DNA from: Glaciihabitans sp. dw_435
GTDB lineage: Bacteria; Actinomycetota; Actinomycetes; Actinomycetales; Microbacteriaceae
Direction of reading: 5' to 3'
Assembly: GCF_018449675.1 (NCBI RefSeq)
Contig: NZ_JAAVUZ010000006.1
Span: 62,001-126,000 of the forward strand
DNA: 64,000 nt
Shown here: in pieces, positions 8,735-17,818 of the stretch
Layout: the number at the start of each line of letters is the position of its first letter
Numbering within the stretch: position 1 is the first letter of the stretch
The notes under the pieces: generated by a model
Seen by the model: only the letters and a program-made list of their open reading frames with translations
Told to the model about the DNA's origin: nothing
Database searches by the model: none
Position numbers and translations under genes: made by a program

Positions 8735-9709
8735 GTGGCATCCAAGAAAAAGAACCAGCCCAACCGGCAGATCGCGAAGAAGAACACCCTGCGTCGTCCG
8801 GGAGTCAGCCCCAGCGCGCCCGCGGTACGCAAGGCGTCCGCGGCCGACTGGATCTCCGGTGCACGCGTGCGAACCCTGACGCTGGCGATTTCACCGGTGG
8901 CCCTCGGCACCGCTGCCGCCTACGTCGACAACCACGACAACGGCTGGCACTGGGTGCGCGCGCTACTGGCGCTCGCCGTCGCCCTCGCGCTGCAGATCGG
9001 CGTGAACTACGCCAACGACTACTCCGACGGCATCCGCGGAACCGATGCCGTGCGCGTCGGCCCCGCCCGTCTCACCGGATCCGGCGCCGCCAAGCCCCGC
9101 ACGGTGCTGACCGTCGCGCTCTCCTTCTTCGGCATCGCGGCCATCGCCGGCATCGCCCTCGTGATCCTGAGCGGTCAGTACTGGCTGCTTGCCGTCGGCG
9201 CCGTCGCCATCGTCGCCGCGTACTTCTACACCGGCGGCAAGCGGCCGTACGGCTACAACGCCCTCGGCGAAGTGTTCGTCTTCATCTTCTTCGGCCTCGT
9301 CGCCACGGCGGGCACCACCTACACCCAGGTCGGCGACGTCAACTTTGAGAGCTGGGCGACCGGTGTCGCGATCGGTCTCCTGGCCTGTGCCGTGCTGATG
9401 GTCAACAACATCCGCGACATCGTTCAGGACAAGCTCGCAGGCAAGCGCACCTTCGCCGTTGTGCTGGGCGACCGCGCATCCCGCATCGTCTACGTCGTGT
9501 TCGCGCTGGCGCCGTACCTGATCCTCGGCTTCTTCTCGATCTACTACGAGAACGCCTACCTGGTCTTCTTCACGCTGCTGCTGGCACTGCCGGCCTGCCT
9601 GATCACCCTGACCGCGAAGACCGCGCCCGAGTTGATCCTGGCGCTGAAGCTCACGAGCTTCAACGCACTGTTCTTCGGTGTTGGCCTCGCCTGGGCGATC
9701 GCCTTCTAG
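8735..9709 (+). CDS. menA: 1,4-Dihydroxy-2-naphthoate polyprenyltransferase
   Basis: A 324-aa UbiA-family integral membrane prenyltransferase. A lysine-rich N-terminus precedes WISGARVRTLTLAISPVALG. The first Asp-rich motif is NYANDYSDGIRGTD, the second lies in NNIRDIVQDKLAGKRTFAV, and about eight to nine membrane helices are evident. It attaches the polyprenyl tail, probably made by the synthase at 17.8 kb, to DHNA. The GTG start is ten bases after the menE stop. Confidence 0.95.
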   Translation: MASKKKNQPNRQIAKKNTLRRPGVSPSAPAVRKASAADWISGARVRTLTLAISPVALGTAAAYVDNHDNGWHWVRALLALAVALALQIGVNYANDYSDGIRGTDAVRVGPARLTGSGAAKPRTVLTVALSFFGIAAIAGIALVILSGQYWLLAVGAVAIVAAYFYTGGKRPYGYNALGEVFVFIFFGLVATAGTTYTQVGDVNFESWATGVAIGLLACAVLMVNNIRDIVQDKLAGKRTFAVVLGDRASRIVYVVFALAPYLILGFFSIYYENAYLVFFTLLLALPACLITLTAKTAPELILALKLTSFNALFFGVGLAWAIAF

Positions 9710-9718
9710 ACGCTGCGG

Positions 9719-9985
9719 TTACTGCCCGCTGTTGTCGAGCGCGTCGTCCTCATCGGAATCCCGGTTCTTGGGTGCGCCGGGGCCGGTGTTGGAGCGGCGC
9801 TCGACGATGTTCTGGGTGACGGCGTCGCGCTGCCCGCGGAAGAAGATATACGAGATGCAGAGCCCACCGATGGCGGCGATGATCGCGGCGAGCCAGATCG
9901 GCGCCGGCGTGGTCAGCATCACCAGCGCGAGGATCGCTGCGAACAGCACAATTCGAATCAGGCTGTAAGAGATCCAAGGTTTCAC
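9719..9985 (-). CDS. DUF4229-type small membrane protein
   Basis: An 88-aa protein with two hydrophobic segments (IRIVLFAAILALVMLT and IWLAAIIAAIGGLCISYIFF), then FRGQRDAVTQNIVERR and an acidic tail (DSDEDDALD). The architecture fits DUF4229 proteins that commonly sit beside men genes in actinobacteria. Function is unknown. It converges on menA, with nine bases between the stops. The start is GTG at 9985. Confidence 0.78.
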   Translation of the reverse strand: MKPWISYSLIRIVLFAAILALVMLTTPAPIWLAAIIAAIGGLCISYIFFRGQRDAVTQNIVERRSNTGPGAPKNRDSDEDDALDNSGQ

Positions 9986-10073
9986 TCGCCAAGTGTAGGC
10001 GCCCCCGGATCAGCAAGCTGTGAGCGTAATGCGTGTACGGGCGGCACGACGCGTGCGGACGTAGAATCTGTTC

Positions 10074-10406
10074 ATGGCACGTTTGCTCGTGGTGTTGGGC
10101 GTCGCGATTGTCGCCTTCACCGTCTTCTCACTAATCGATGTTCTGATGACGGACAAAACGAGATTTCGCGCGCTGAATAAGCCGATCTGGTTCTTCGTCG
10201 TACTGATCCTCCCGGCCCTCGGCGGCATTCTCTGGTTCGCTATCGGCAAGGCGCGACGTGGCGCCTCGGGTCCCGCTCGTCAGCTTGCGCCGGACGACGA
10301 CCCCACCTTCCTTCGCGGACTCGCCCGCGACAAAGACCAGGACGAGCGCATTCGTCGACTCGAGCAGGAACTGTCCGAACTCGACGATGACTCCAAACCC
10401 GAGTAG
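10074..10406 (+). CDS. PLDc N-terminal-domain membrane protein
   Basis: A 110-aa protein with two membrane segments (LLVVLGVAIVAFTVFSLIDVL and IWFFVVLILPALGGILWFAIG) separated by TDKTRFRALNKP. This two-helix unit is the phospholipase D nuclease N-terminal module also seen at the front of cardiolipin synthases, here without a PLD catalytic domain. A charged, coiled-coil-like C-terminus (DQDERIRRLEQELSELDDD) follows. Its 3' end overlaps the menD start by 20 bases. Confidence 0.85.
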   Translation: MARLLVVLGVAIVAFTVFSLIDVLMTDKTRFRALNKPIWFFVVLILPALGGILWFAIGKARRGASGPARQLAPDDDPTFLRGLARDKDQDERIRRLEQELSELDDDSKPE

Positions 10407-12162
10407 TTCGCCCGCGACCGATTTCGCGGTAGCGCTGCTCGACGAATTCATCGCGCTCGGCGGGCGCGACATGGTGCTGAGCCCGGGCTCGCGATCGCAG
10501 GCCCTCGCTATCGCTGCCGCCGGGTTCGAGCGCGCCGGCCTGCTGCGGCTGCGCGTGCGTATCGACGAGCGCAGTGCGGGATTCCTCGCGCTGGGCCTCG
10601 CCGTCGAGACGGGCCTTCCCGTCATTGTCGTCACCACTTCCGGCACCGCCGTCGCCAACCTGCACCCCGCCGTGCTGGAAGCCCACCACTCCGGTGTGCC
10701 CCTCATCATCGCGACCGCCGACCGTCCGGAAGAACTGCGCCACATCGGCAGCAACCAGACCGCCGAGCAGTCCGGTCTCTTCGGCCCCGCGATCGTCTGG
10801 AACTGGGATGTCGGTGCCCCGACCGGTGAGCCTGGAGAAGCGGATGCCGCGGCGGCCGTCATCGGTGACGCCTGGGCGGCCGCGCGCACGGGTCACTCCG
10901 GCTTCGCCGGCCCCGTGCACCTCAACCTCGCATTCACCGAACCGCTCTCCGGCGTCGTGACGCTGCCGCGCGGGGGAGCGCCGCGCCCCGTCCCCACGCC
11001 CGGGGATGCCGCCGCGGCGGCGATCGATGCCGCCACGGATGACGTCATCGCGCATGCGGTGGGCGAGATCGTGGCCGGGGCAACCGATGAGGCCGGCCGC
11101 GAGGCATCCACTCACCGTCTCTCGTACGAACCGGGCACCGTTGTCATCGCCGGGGCCGGAGCGGGCGAGCGCGCCGAGGCCACCGCGCGGGCCCTCGGTG
11201 CACCGTTGCTTGCCGAGGTCTCCAGTGGCGCGCATTTCGGGCCCAATCTCGTGGTGATGTACCGCGAACTTCTCAACGCGGCGGAGTTTGGCGCGGCCGT
11301 GCGCCGCGTCATCGTGTTCGGGCACCCGACGCTGAGCCGCGAGTTCCCCGCGCTGGTGCAGCGCGCCGACGTCACCGCCTACGTCGTGCGGACGCCGGGA
11401 GCGGATGACTACAACCCTGGTCATCGTGTGCAGCACTTCGCCAACGACGTGGTCGTGGAGGGCGAGCCCGACACATCCCGCGAGGCGCGCGCCTGGCTGG
11501 GCAGCTGGGTGATGACCTCGCGTGCGCTGCTTGAGCCCGAGGAACCCGACATTGCCGTCGGCCTCTCCAATGCCGACTTCGCCCGCCGCCAGCTCGCGAT
11601 CGTACGCGAACCGGTGACCCGCCGCATGCTCGCCGAGGCAGTCTGGCGCGCGACCTGGCCGCACGACAGGCTCGTGCTCGGGGCATCCCGCCTCATCCGC
11701 GAGGCCGACAGTGTGGTGCCGGGCAAGAAGATCCGCGCGCACGCCAATCGTGGGCTTGCGGGAATCGACGGCACGATCGCCACCGCGCTGGGCATTGCTC
11801 TGGCCAGTCAGGCGGAGCCCGGGGACACCGCGGCCGGCACTACCCGCGTGCTGCTCGGCGACCTCGCGGCACTGCATGACGCCGGTTCCCTGCAGCTGGG
11901 CGTCGGGGAGATTCGACCGCACATCCAGGTGATCGTCGGCAACGACAACGGAGGCACGATCTTCGACGGCCTCGAGGTGGGCTCGGACGGGCCATCCGTC
12001 ACCCTCGACCGCGTCATGCTCACGCGGCAGAACATCGACTTTGAGAAGCTCGCCGCCGCCTATGGCTGGGAGTACGCACGCGTCACGAACCGGGGCGAGC
12101 TCGATTCGGCGCTGACGGTGTCTGGTCCGCCGATCCTCATCGAGGTTCCGCTCGAGCGCTAG
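10387..12162 (+). CDS. menD: SEPHCHC synthase MenD
   Basis: A 591-aa thiamine-diphosphate enzyme joining isochorismate and 2-oxoglutarate. The N-terminal domain has MVLSPGSRSQAL, the glutamate-bearing IDERSAGFLALGLA, and TTSGTAVANLHPAVLEA. The C-terminal ThDP/metal-binding region reads RGLAGIDGTIATALG, LLGDLAALHD and IVGNDNGGTIFDGLE. ATG 10387 is preferred because it puts the fold start (TDFAVALLDEFIALG) close to the N-terminus. It overlaps the PLDc-N gene, so coupling is likely. Confidence 0.95.
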   Translation: MTPNPSSSPATDFAVALLDEFIALGGRDMVLSPGSRSQALAIAAAGFERAGLLRLRVRIDERSAGFLALGLAVETGLPVIVVTTSGTAVANLHPAVLEAHHSGVPLIIATADRPEELRHIGSNQTAEQSGLFGPAIVWNWDVGAPTGEPGEADAAAAVIGDAWAAARTGHSGFAGPVHLNLAFTEPLSGVVTLPRGGAPRPVPTPGDAAAAAIDAATDDVIAHAVGEIVAGATDEAGREASTHRLSYEPGTVVIAGAGAGERAEATARALGAPLLAEVSSGAHFGPNLVVMYRELLNAAEFGAAVRRVIVFGHPTLSREFPALVQRADVTAYVVRTPGADDYNPGHRVQHFANDVVVEGEPDTSREARAWLGSWVMTSRALLEPEEPDIAVGLSNADFARRQLAIVREPVTRRMLAEAVWRATWPHDRLVLGASRLIREADSVVPGKKIRAHANRGLAGIDGTIATALGIALASQAEPGDTAAGTTRVLLGDLAALHDAGSLQLGVGEIRPHIQVIVGNDNGGTIFDGLEVGSDGPSVTLDRVMLTRQNIDFEKLAAAYGWEYARVTNRGELDSALTVSGPPILIEVPLER

Positions 12163-12278
12163 CACTCGACTTGCCGGCGACTCGCTCACCCTGACGACCT
12201 CGATGGGTGAGGTCGACTTCCGGCGGATGTAGCCGAAAGACGTGGTTATTTGTCGGGTATCCCGATAGGTTGCTGGCT

Positions 12279-12629
12279 GTGACCGAGACCCGAGAATCCG
12301 TGCCCCTGAGCAAGAACTCCGGACGATCCGTGGCGTTCGCCATCTTCATCGTCATCGCGAACCTGCTGATCAACGCGATCACCGATGCGTTTCTCGGCAC
12401 CACCCCGTCGGAAGGCGAAGCCTGGGCCTGGGTGATCATTCACCTCGTTGTGGTGGTCGTACTGGGATTCTTCGCCATCCGGTTCGGTGCTGTCGCGCTG
12501 CGGGAGACGGCCGGCGGGCGGATGCGCGGCCGCGGCCTGGCGATCACGGGCATTGTGCTCGGCAGTGTGCTGGTGCTGTTCACCCTGGTCGCGACCCTCG
12601 TGCAGGTCATCGCCGCGTACATGTTCTAG
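12279..12629 (+). CDS. DUF4190-like small membrane protein
   Basis: A 116-aa protein with three hydrophobic segments, near residues 16-36 (VAFAIFIVIANLLINAIT), 47-70 (WVIIHLVVVVVLGFFAIRFG) and 85-112 (GLAITGIVLGSVLVLFTLV). The pattern GRGLAITGIVLGSV is typical of DUF4190-type actinobacterial proteins. GTG 12279 is favoured because the frame upstream lacks a ribosome site and codes for unlikely residues. The role is unknown. Confidence 0.75.
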   Translation: MTETRESVPLSKNSGRSVAFAIFIVIANLLINAITDAFLGTTPSEGEAWAWVIIHLVVVVVLGFFAIRFGAVALRETAGGRMRGRGLAITGIVLGSVLVLFTLVATLVQVIAAYMF

Positions 12630-12652
12630 CTCTCGCCAGCAGGACCAAAGTC

Positions 12653-12685
12653 ATATAGCCAAGTTATATAGCATGGCTATATACT
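12653..12685 (+). promoter_or_regulatory. MarR-type operator overlapping a leaderless promoter
   Basis: A perfect 8-bp inverted repeat, TATATAGC at 12665-12672 and GCTATATA at 12676-12683 with 3-bp spacer ATG, is preceded by a direct half-site (ATATAGC, 12653-12659). The right arm runs into TATACT (12680-12685), a good -10 box six bases before the marR GTG at 12692. The RNA would therefore start at or beside the start codon. Size and symmetry suit autorepression by the MarR protein. Confidence 0.72.
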
Positions 12686-12691
12686 TATGGA

Positions 12692-13150
12692 GTGCCCAGC
12701 GAACTCAGTTCCACCCTCAGCCGTCTGGTGAGCGTGACCACCCGGCTCACCCGTATCGCTGCGCAGTCCGCGGGCGAAACGACGTCCCCGGCGATGTGGC
12801 GCACGATCGGTGTGCTGCAGGCGGATGGCGCGCTTCGCCTCGGTGAGCTCGCGGCCGCCAGCCGCGTGAGCCAGCCGACGATGACCAACATCGTCGCGCG
12901 GCTGCTCGAGCTCGGCTGGGTCGACCGTGCCCACGATTCATCCGACGCTCGCGCCTGGGTCATTGCCCGCACGCCCGCCGGTGACGCCGCGCTCGCCGAT
13001 TGGCGAGAGCGCATCGGCGCGGCCATCGAGCCGCTGTTCGCCGACCTGAGTTCGCAGCAACGGGACATCCTGTCCGCGGCCGTCGACATCGTCGCCTGCC
13101 GCGTCACCCCTGACTCCATTACCCCCAGAGAGAAGATCGACAAGTCATGA
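12692..13150 (+). CDS. MarR-family transcriptional regulator
   Basis: A 152-aa winged-helix regulator: ALRLGELAAASRVSQPTMTNIVARLLELGWVDR includes the recognition helix, and SSDARAWVIARTPAGDAALADWR is the wing and following helix. It overlaps the MFS transporter gene by four bases (ATGA), so it very likely controls that efflux pump together with itself through the palindrome just upstream. No Shine-Dalgarno is seen ahead of the GTG, consistent with a leaderless transcript. Confidence 0.88.
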   Translation: MPSELSSTLSRLVSVTTRLTRIAAQSAGETTSPAMWRTIGVLQADGALRLGELAAASRVSQPTMTNIVARLLELGWVDRAHDSSDARAWVIARTPAGDAALADWRERIGAAIEPLFADLSSQQRDILSAAVDIVACRVTPDSITPREKIDKS

Positions 13151-14412
13151 CCTCCACCACTTCGAAACCCGCCTCGGCAGCCGCGCACGGCCACGGTGGC
13201 GGCGGATCGATCCTGCGCCAGCCCAAGGCGGTGTGGGCGGTCGCCTCGGCGTCCGTCATCGCCTTCATGGGCATCGGCCTGGTCGACCCCATCCTCCCGG
13301 CGATCTCCAAGGAGCTGGAGGCCACGCAGAGCGAGACCTCCCTGCTCTTCACGAGCTACCTGGTGATCACCGGCCTCGCGATGTTCATCACGAGCTTCGT
13401 GTCGAGCCGCATTGGTGCCAAGAAGACGCTGATGATCGGTCTCGGTCTCATTGTCGTCTTCGCCGCGCTCGCCGGCCTCGGCTGGAACGTGGAGGCCGTC
13501 ATCGGCTTCCGTGCCGGCTGGGGACTCGGAAACGCGTTCTTCATCTCGACCGCGCTCGCGACCATCGTGGGTGCGGCCAGTGGCGGGGCATCCTCGGCGA
13601 TCGTCCTGTATGAGGCTGCGCTGGGCCTCGGCATCGCGATCGGACCCCTGCTCGGTGGACTGCTCGGCTCCATCAGCTGGCGCGGACCCTTCTTTGGCAC
13701 GGCAGTGCTGATGGCGATCGGCTTCATCGCGATCATGGTCATGCTCATGGGCGACGACAAGGCGACCCGGGTCAAGACTCCACTCTCGGCGCCGTTCCGC
13801 GCGCTGGCCGTGCCGTCCATCCTGACCCTCGGTATCACCGCGTTGTTCTACAACATTGGCTTCTTCACCCTGCTCGCCTACACGCCGTTCCCGCTCGGGC
13901 TCACGGCTCTCGGCCTCGGATTCGTGTTCTTCGGCTGGGGACTGGGCGTCGCCATCACGTCGGTGTTCGTCGCGCCGGTGCTGACCCGGTTCCTGCCGCG
14001 CACCCGCGTGCTGTGGATCATCCTGCTGCTGCTCGCCATTGACCTCGCGGTGGGCGGTCTGGTGATCGACTCGACGCTCGGCCTGATCCTCGTGATCATC
14101 GTCGGCGGTCTGCTGCTGGGAATCGTCAACACGGTGCTGACCGAGGCAGTCATGGCCGCGAGCGACCTGCCACGCACGGTCGCCTCCTCCGCGTACTCCG
14201 CGGTGCGCTTCCTCGGTGGAGCAATCGCCCCGCCCGCCGCATCCGCGATCGCCGTCGCCGCCCACTCCGCCGGGGTGCCGATGTACTACGCCGCCGGTTC
14301 CGTCGTCATCGCCGCGATCGTCGTGATTCTCGGGCACAAGGTGCTCGCCCGGGTCAATGGCGTCGAGGAAAGCCAGGTCGTCGAGGCCGAGGCGATCACC
14401 CTCGGAGAGTAG
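13147..14412 (+). CDS. MFS transporter, drug-efflux type
   Basis: A 421-aa protein with twelve predicted membrane segments after a short Ser/Thr/Ala and His/Gly-rich N-terminus (AAAHGHGGGGS). The first helix has the antiporter-like FMGIGLVDPILPAISKEL, and loop 2-3 carries the MFS motif A remnant SSRIGAKKTLMIG. Motif C-like residues occur in VLYEAALGLGIAIGPLLGG. Co-transcription with marR suggests export of a toxic compound that the regulator senses. The substrate is not deducible. Confidence 0.88.
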   Translation: MTSTTSKPASAAAHGHGGGGSILRQPKAVWAVASASVIAFMGIGLVDPILPAISKELEATQSETSLLFTSYLVITGLAMFITSFVSSRIGAKKTLMIGLGLIVVFAALAGLGWNVEAVIGFRAGWGLGNAFFISTALATIVGAASGGASSAIVLYEAALGLGIAIGPLLGGLLGSISWRGPFFGTAVLMAIGFIAIMVMLMGDDKATRVKTPLSAPFRALAVPSILTLGITALFYNIGFFTLLAYTPFPLGLTALGLGFVFFGWGLGVAITSVFVAPVLTRFLPRTRVLWIILLLLAIDLAVGGLVIDSTLGLILVIIVGGLLLGIVNTVLTEAVMAASDLPRTVASSAYSAVRFLGGAIAPPAASAIAVAAHSAGVPMYYAAGSVVIAAIVVILGHKVLARVNGVEESQVVEAEAITLGE

Positions 14413-14428
14413 GAGCAGGCGAGGCGCG

Positions 14429-14845
14429 CTACGACGGGATGAACAGCGTGATGATCGACACGATCACCGCGATCACTCCGAGGCCAACCAGCACGAGCCC
14501 GGTCACCCGAAGCACCTTTTCACCGTCCGTGTGCGAGCCGATCCGCATCCGGTCGGGGGAGCGCCGGCTGTAGTGAATCTGCAGCGCGTCGGGGTCCTTG
14601 ATGTCCGCAAGCTCGTCGGGTGTCAGTTCTGCCGTGTGCAGGGTGCCCTCGTCGGTCATCCATCGCACCAGCGTGCCGCCGCTGCCCGGGGCATCCACCA
14701 GTACCGCGTCTGTCTCCACCCAGCTGCCGCGCGCCGCGCGAACGATCACCAGCGTGAGCAGGCACGCGCCGCCGGCGAGAAAACCGATCCAGGTGAACAG
14801 CTCCGCCAGAAGCTCGATGAGTTTCAGCGCGGTCACGCACCCCAT
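14429..14845 (-). CDS. Membrane-anchored protein of unknown function
   Basis: A 138-aa product with an N-terminal membrane segment (LFTWIGFLAGGACLLTLVIV), a soluble middle part with beta-strand character (WVETDAVLVDAPGSGGTLVRW, LQIHYSRRSPDRMRIG) and a C-terminal helix (VTGLVLVGLGVIAVIVSIITLF). The start may be ATG 14845 or GTG 14836; there is no clear ribosome site. It is convergent with the MFS gene and divergent from PPK2. No family is recognised. Confidence 0.65.
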   Translation of the reverse strand: MGCVTALKLIELLAELFTWIGFLAGGACLLTLVIVRAARGSWVETDAVLVDAPGSGGTLVRWMTDEGTLHTAELTPDELADIKDPDALQIHYSRRSPDRMRIGSHTDGEKVLRVTGLVLVGLGVIAVIVSIITLFIPS

Positions 14846-14911
14846 GATATTGGTCCCGGGCGAATTCGCGGCCTCGGAGCGGTGCTCAGATGGGACGGGT
14901 ACGGTGAGTGG

Positions 14912-15736
14912 ATGACCCAGCTGCTGCCTGCCACATCCACTCTTTCCCTCGCCGGCGTTGACCCGCGATCCACCCCGGGCTGGAAGCACGGCAAGGCGGC
15001 CGCCGAGCGAGAACTCGCCAGGGGCGCGACCGAACTCGGCACCCTGCAGGAGCAGCTCTTTGCCGAGGCGCAGCACGGCACTGGCCGCAACGTGCTGGTG
15101 GTGCTGCAGGCGATGGACACGGCCGGCAAGGGCGGAATCGTGCGCCACGTGTTCGGCGGCGCGAATCCCGCGGGCATCCACAGCTTCGCGTTTAAGGCGC
15201 CCACCGACGAGGAGAAGCAGCACGACTTCCTCTGGCGCATCCGCAAGCAGCTGCCCACGCACGGCTACATCGGGGTGTTCGACCGCTCCCACTACGAGGA
15301 CGTGCTGATCGCCCGCGTGCGTCATCTCGTTGCGCCGGACGTCATCGACTGGCGGTACGAGCGCATCCGCGAGTTCGAGAAAGAACTTACCGACGGCGGC
15401 ACCGCGGTCATCAAGATCATGCTGCACATCAGCTCGGACGAGCAGAAGGCCCGCCTCGCCGAACGCCTGAACCGTCCGGACAAGCTGTGGAAGTTCAACC
15501 CCGGCGATATCGACGAGCGCGAGCTGTGGCCCGCCTACCAGGAGGCGTACGAGCTCGCCATCCAGAAAACGACGACTCCGGATGCCCCGTGGTTCGTCGT
15601 TCCCGCCGACCGCAAGTGGTACGCGCGCCTCGCCGTGCAGCGACTGGTGATCGAGAAGCTGCGGTCATTCGACCTCACGTGGCCGAAGCCGGATTACGAC
15701 GTCAAGGAGCAGAAGGCGCGTCTGGCCGCGAGCTAG
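14912..15736 (+). CDS. ppk2: Polyphosphate kinase 2 family protein
   Basis: A 274-aa P-loop kinase. Walker A is MDTAGKGGIVRHV, Walker B is IGVFDRSHYEDVL, and the lid region contains RLNRPDKLWKFNPGDIDER. This is the single-domain PPK2 layout. Such enzymes move phosphate between polyphosphate and nucleoside mono- or diphosphates; the nucleotide preference cannot be read here. ATG 14912 gives a normal length; upstream frame is open but non-conserved. Its stop codon overlaps that of convergent menF. Confidence 0.92.
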   Translation: MTQLLPATSTLSLAGVDPRSTPGWKHGKAAAERELARGATELGTLQEQLFAEAQHGTGRNVLVVLQAMDTAGKGGIVRHVFGGANPAGIHSFAFKAPTDEEKQHDFLWRIRKQLPTHGYIGVFDRSHYEDVLIARVRHLVAPDVIDWRYERIREFEKELTDGGTAVIKIMLHISSDEQKARLAERLNRPDKLWKFNPGDIDERELWPAYQEAYELAIQKTTTPDAPWFVVPADRKWYARLAVQRLVIEKLRSFDLTWPKPDYDVKEQKARLAAS

Positions 15737-16965
15737 CTGAAGGCCTCGACGATCGGGCGGAACTTCATTTTCGTTTCGGCGAGCTCCTTCTCGGGGTCGG
15801 AGTCCCCGACGATGCCCGCGCCGGCGAAGGCCGTGACGGTCCCGTCCGGGGCGATCTCCGCGCAGCGCAGGGCGACGGCCCACTCGCCGTCACCGTCGGC
15901 ACCGACCCATCCCACCGGACCGGCGTAGCGGCCCCGGTCGAAGGGCTCGAGCTCGTCGATGAGGGCGATCGCGAGCGGCGTCGGCGTTCCGGCGACCGCG
16001 GCAGTGGGGTGCAGCACCGAGATGAGGTCGAGCGACGTCGATCCGTCGGTGAGCGTGGCCTCGACGTCGCTGGCGAGGTGCCAGAGATTCGGCAGCTTGA
16101 GGGTGAACGGCAGCTCGCTCGTGGTGACGTTGCGCGTGTGCTTGCGCAGCGTGGTCAGCAGGCTCTGCAGCGCATACTCGTGCTCGTCGTTGTCCTTGGT
16201 GGAGGTGGCCAGCGCGACCGCGGCTTCCTGGTCCGAGAGGGCGTCCACACCGCGGGCCATGCTGCCGGCGAGAACCCGCGCCGTGATGGATCCGCGGTGC
16301 GCGCTGATCAGCGTCTCGGGACTCGACCCGACGAGACCATCGACCGCGAAGGTGAAGCAGTCGGGGTAGCCGAGGGAAAGGTCGGCGAGGATGAGTCGCA
16401 GATCGGCGTTCTCGGGGAGGTGGCCGACGAGATCCCGGGCGAGAACCACCTTGCTGAGATCGTGGGCGCGAATGCGCTCGACCGCCGAGGCGACCGCGGC
16501 CGTGTAGCCCTCGGGGGTGAGGGCGCCGGGGGCGAACGACAGACGGAAGTCGACGCCACTCGGGCGGGCGGGCGGAAGGGTCGCCGACGAGTTGATCCTC
16601 GTGATCCAGCTGACCCCGTCGCGGCGACCGATGACGACGGACGGCACGATGAGAACGCTCGTGGATTCCGAGGTGTCGGAGAACGCGAACGCGCCGAGTG
16701 CGACGAGACCCGTGCCGGGGAGACCGACGGGATCAACCACGGTCGCAGCCGCGGCGACGCGTTGCCAGGCGGCCGCGGCATCCACCATCCGCGACGGACC
16801 ATGAAACTCGAGTCGAAGTGCTTCGCCGATGCCGGCGATGCCCTGACCTCGCCGAATGAAGACCAGCGGAAAACGCGGGTCAACCAGGGGGACGAGGGGC
16901 CTAATGTCGTCCAAAAGCTGTGTCTCTACTGTGAGAGAGATCACTTGGCCTGCAGTGTCGCTCAC
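15733..16965 (-). CDS. menF: Isochorismate synthase
   Basis: A 410-aa chorismate-utilising enzyme that starts the menaquinone branch. The general-base lysine lies in HDLSKVVLARDL. The chorismate-binding core has VGSSPETLISAHRGSITARVLAGSMARG (residues around 235-262), followed by LHPTAAVAGTP and YAGPVGWVG with the metal-binding glutamates near the C-terminus. It is divergent from menG, with 52 bases between the starts, so the two men genes probably share a promoter region. Confidence 0.93.
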   Translation of the reverse strand: MSDTAGQVISLTVETQLLDDIRPLVPLVDPRFPLVFIRRGQGIAGIGEALRLEFHGPSRMVDAAAAWQRVAAAATVVDPVGLPGTGLVALGAFAFSDTSESTSVLIVPSVVIGRRDGVSWITRINSSATLPPARPSGVDFRLSFAPGALTPEGYTAAVASAVERIRAHDLSKVVLARDLVGHLPENADLRLILADLSLGYPDCFTFAVDGLVGSSPETLISAHRGSITARVLAGSMARGVDALSDQEAAVALATSTKDNDEHEYALQSLLTTLRKHTRNVTTSELPFTLKLPNLWHLASDVEATLTDGSTSLDLISVLHPTAAVAGTPTPLAIALIDELEPFDRGRYAGPVGWVGADGDGEWAVALRCAEIAPDGTVTAFAGAGIVGDSDPEKELAETKMKFRPIVEAFS

Positions 16966-17017
16966 CCTCGAACTTTACTCCGGAAGACTTGGGAGCTTTC
17001 TCACTACACTTGGGCGA

Positions 17018-17794
17018 GTGAGCAAGGCGAATCTAGATAAGCAACCCGAAGAGGTCGCGGGGATGTTTGACGACGTCGCCAAGCACTACGACCGTATGAA
17101 CGCAGTCCTGTCGGCGGGCAATGCCTACCTGTGGCGCAACGCAACGGTCAAGGCCGTGGCACCGCTGCCGGGTGAGCGCATCCTCGACATTGCGGCGGGT
17201 ACGGGCACCAGCTCTGCCGCGCTCGCGAAGCACGGCGCCCAGGTTGTTGCCGTCGACTTCTCGGCCGGCATGATCGCCGAGGGCCGCAAGCGTCACAGCA
17301 ACATCGAGTTCATCGAGGCAGACGCCGAGAAGCTCCCCTTCGGCGACAACGAGTTCGACGCCGTCACGATCAGCTTCGGCCTGCGCAACGTCAATGACCC
17401 GAAGGCCGCGCTCGCCGAGATGTACCGCGTGCTCAAGCCGGGCGGCCGCCTCGTGATCTGTGAGTTCTCCCGCCCGCCCCGCGCGCTGCTGCGCACGGGC
17501 TACTGGGCCTACCTCAAGTACGTAATGCCAACCGTTGCCAGCGCCGGCAGCTCCAACCCCGCCGCGTACAAGTACCTGATGGATTCCATCAAGGACTGGC
17601 CGGACCAGGGTCAGCTCAGCCAGTGGATTCGCGGGGCCGGATTCATCCGCGTCGCGTACCGCAACCTGACCGCCGGTGTCGTTGCCCTGCACCGCGGACG
17701 CAAGCCCGTTGATGAAGCGGTGCTCGCCTCCGTCGCCAAGCGCAAGGCAACGAAGAAGCCCGCCTCGCCCGCGGCACAGCCTCCGAAGCCGTAG
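17018..17794 (+). CDS. menG: Demethylmenaquinone methyltransferase
   Basis: A 258-aa UbiE/MenG SAM-dependent methyltransferase that performs the last step of menaquinone synthesis. Features: VAGMFDDVAKHYDRMNAVLS near the N-terminus, SAM loop ILDIAAGTGTSSAALA, GLRNVNDPKAALAEMYRVLKPGG, and a Lys/Pro/Ala-rich tail after residue 240 that is longer than in proteobacterial UbiE. GTG 17018 starts directly ahead of the conserved segment. A polyprenyl synthase gene follows after 24 bases. Confidence 0.94.
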   Translation: MSKANLDKQPEEVAGMFDDVAKHYDRMNAVLSAGNAYLWRNATVKAVAPLPGERILDIAAGTGTSSAALAKHGAQVVAVDFSAGMIAEGRKRHSNIEFIEADAEKLPFGDNEFDAVTISFGLRNVNDPKAALAEMYRVLKPGGRLVICEFSRPPRALLRTGYWAYLKYVMPTVASAGSSNPAAYKYLMDSIKDWPDQGQLSQWIRGAGFIRVAYRNLTAGVVALHRGRKPVDEAVLASVAKRKATKKPASPAAQPPKP

Positions 17795-17818
17795 CTTCCC
17801 AACAGGATTGGTTTTACC

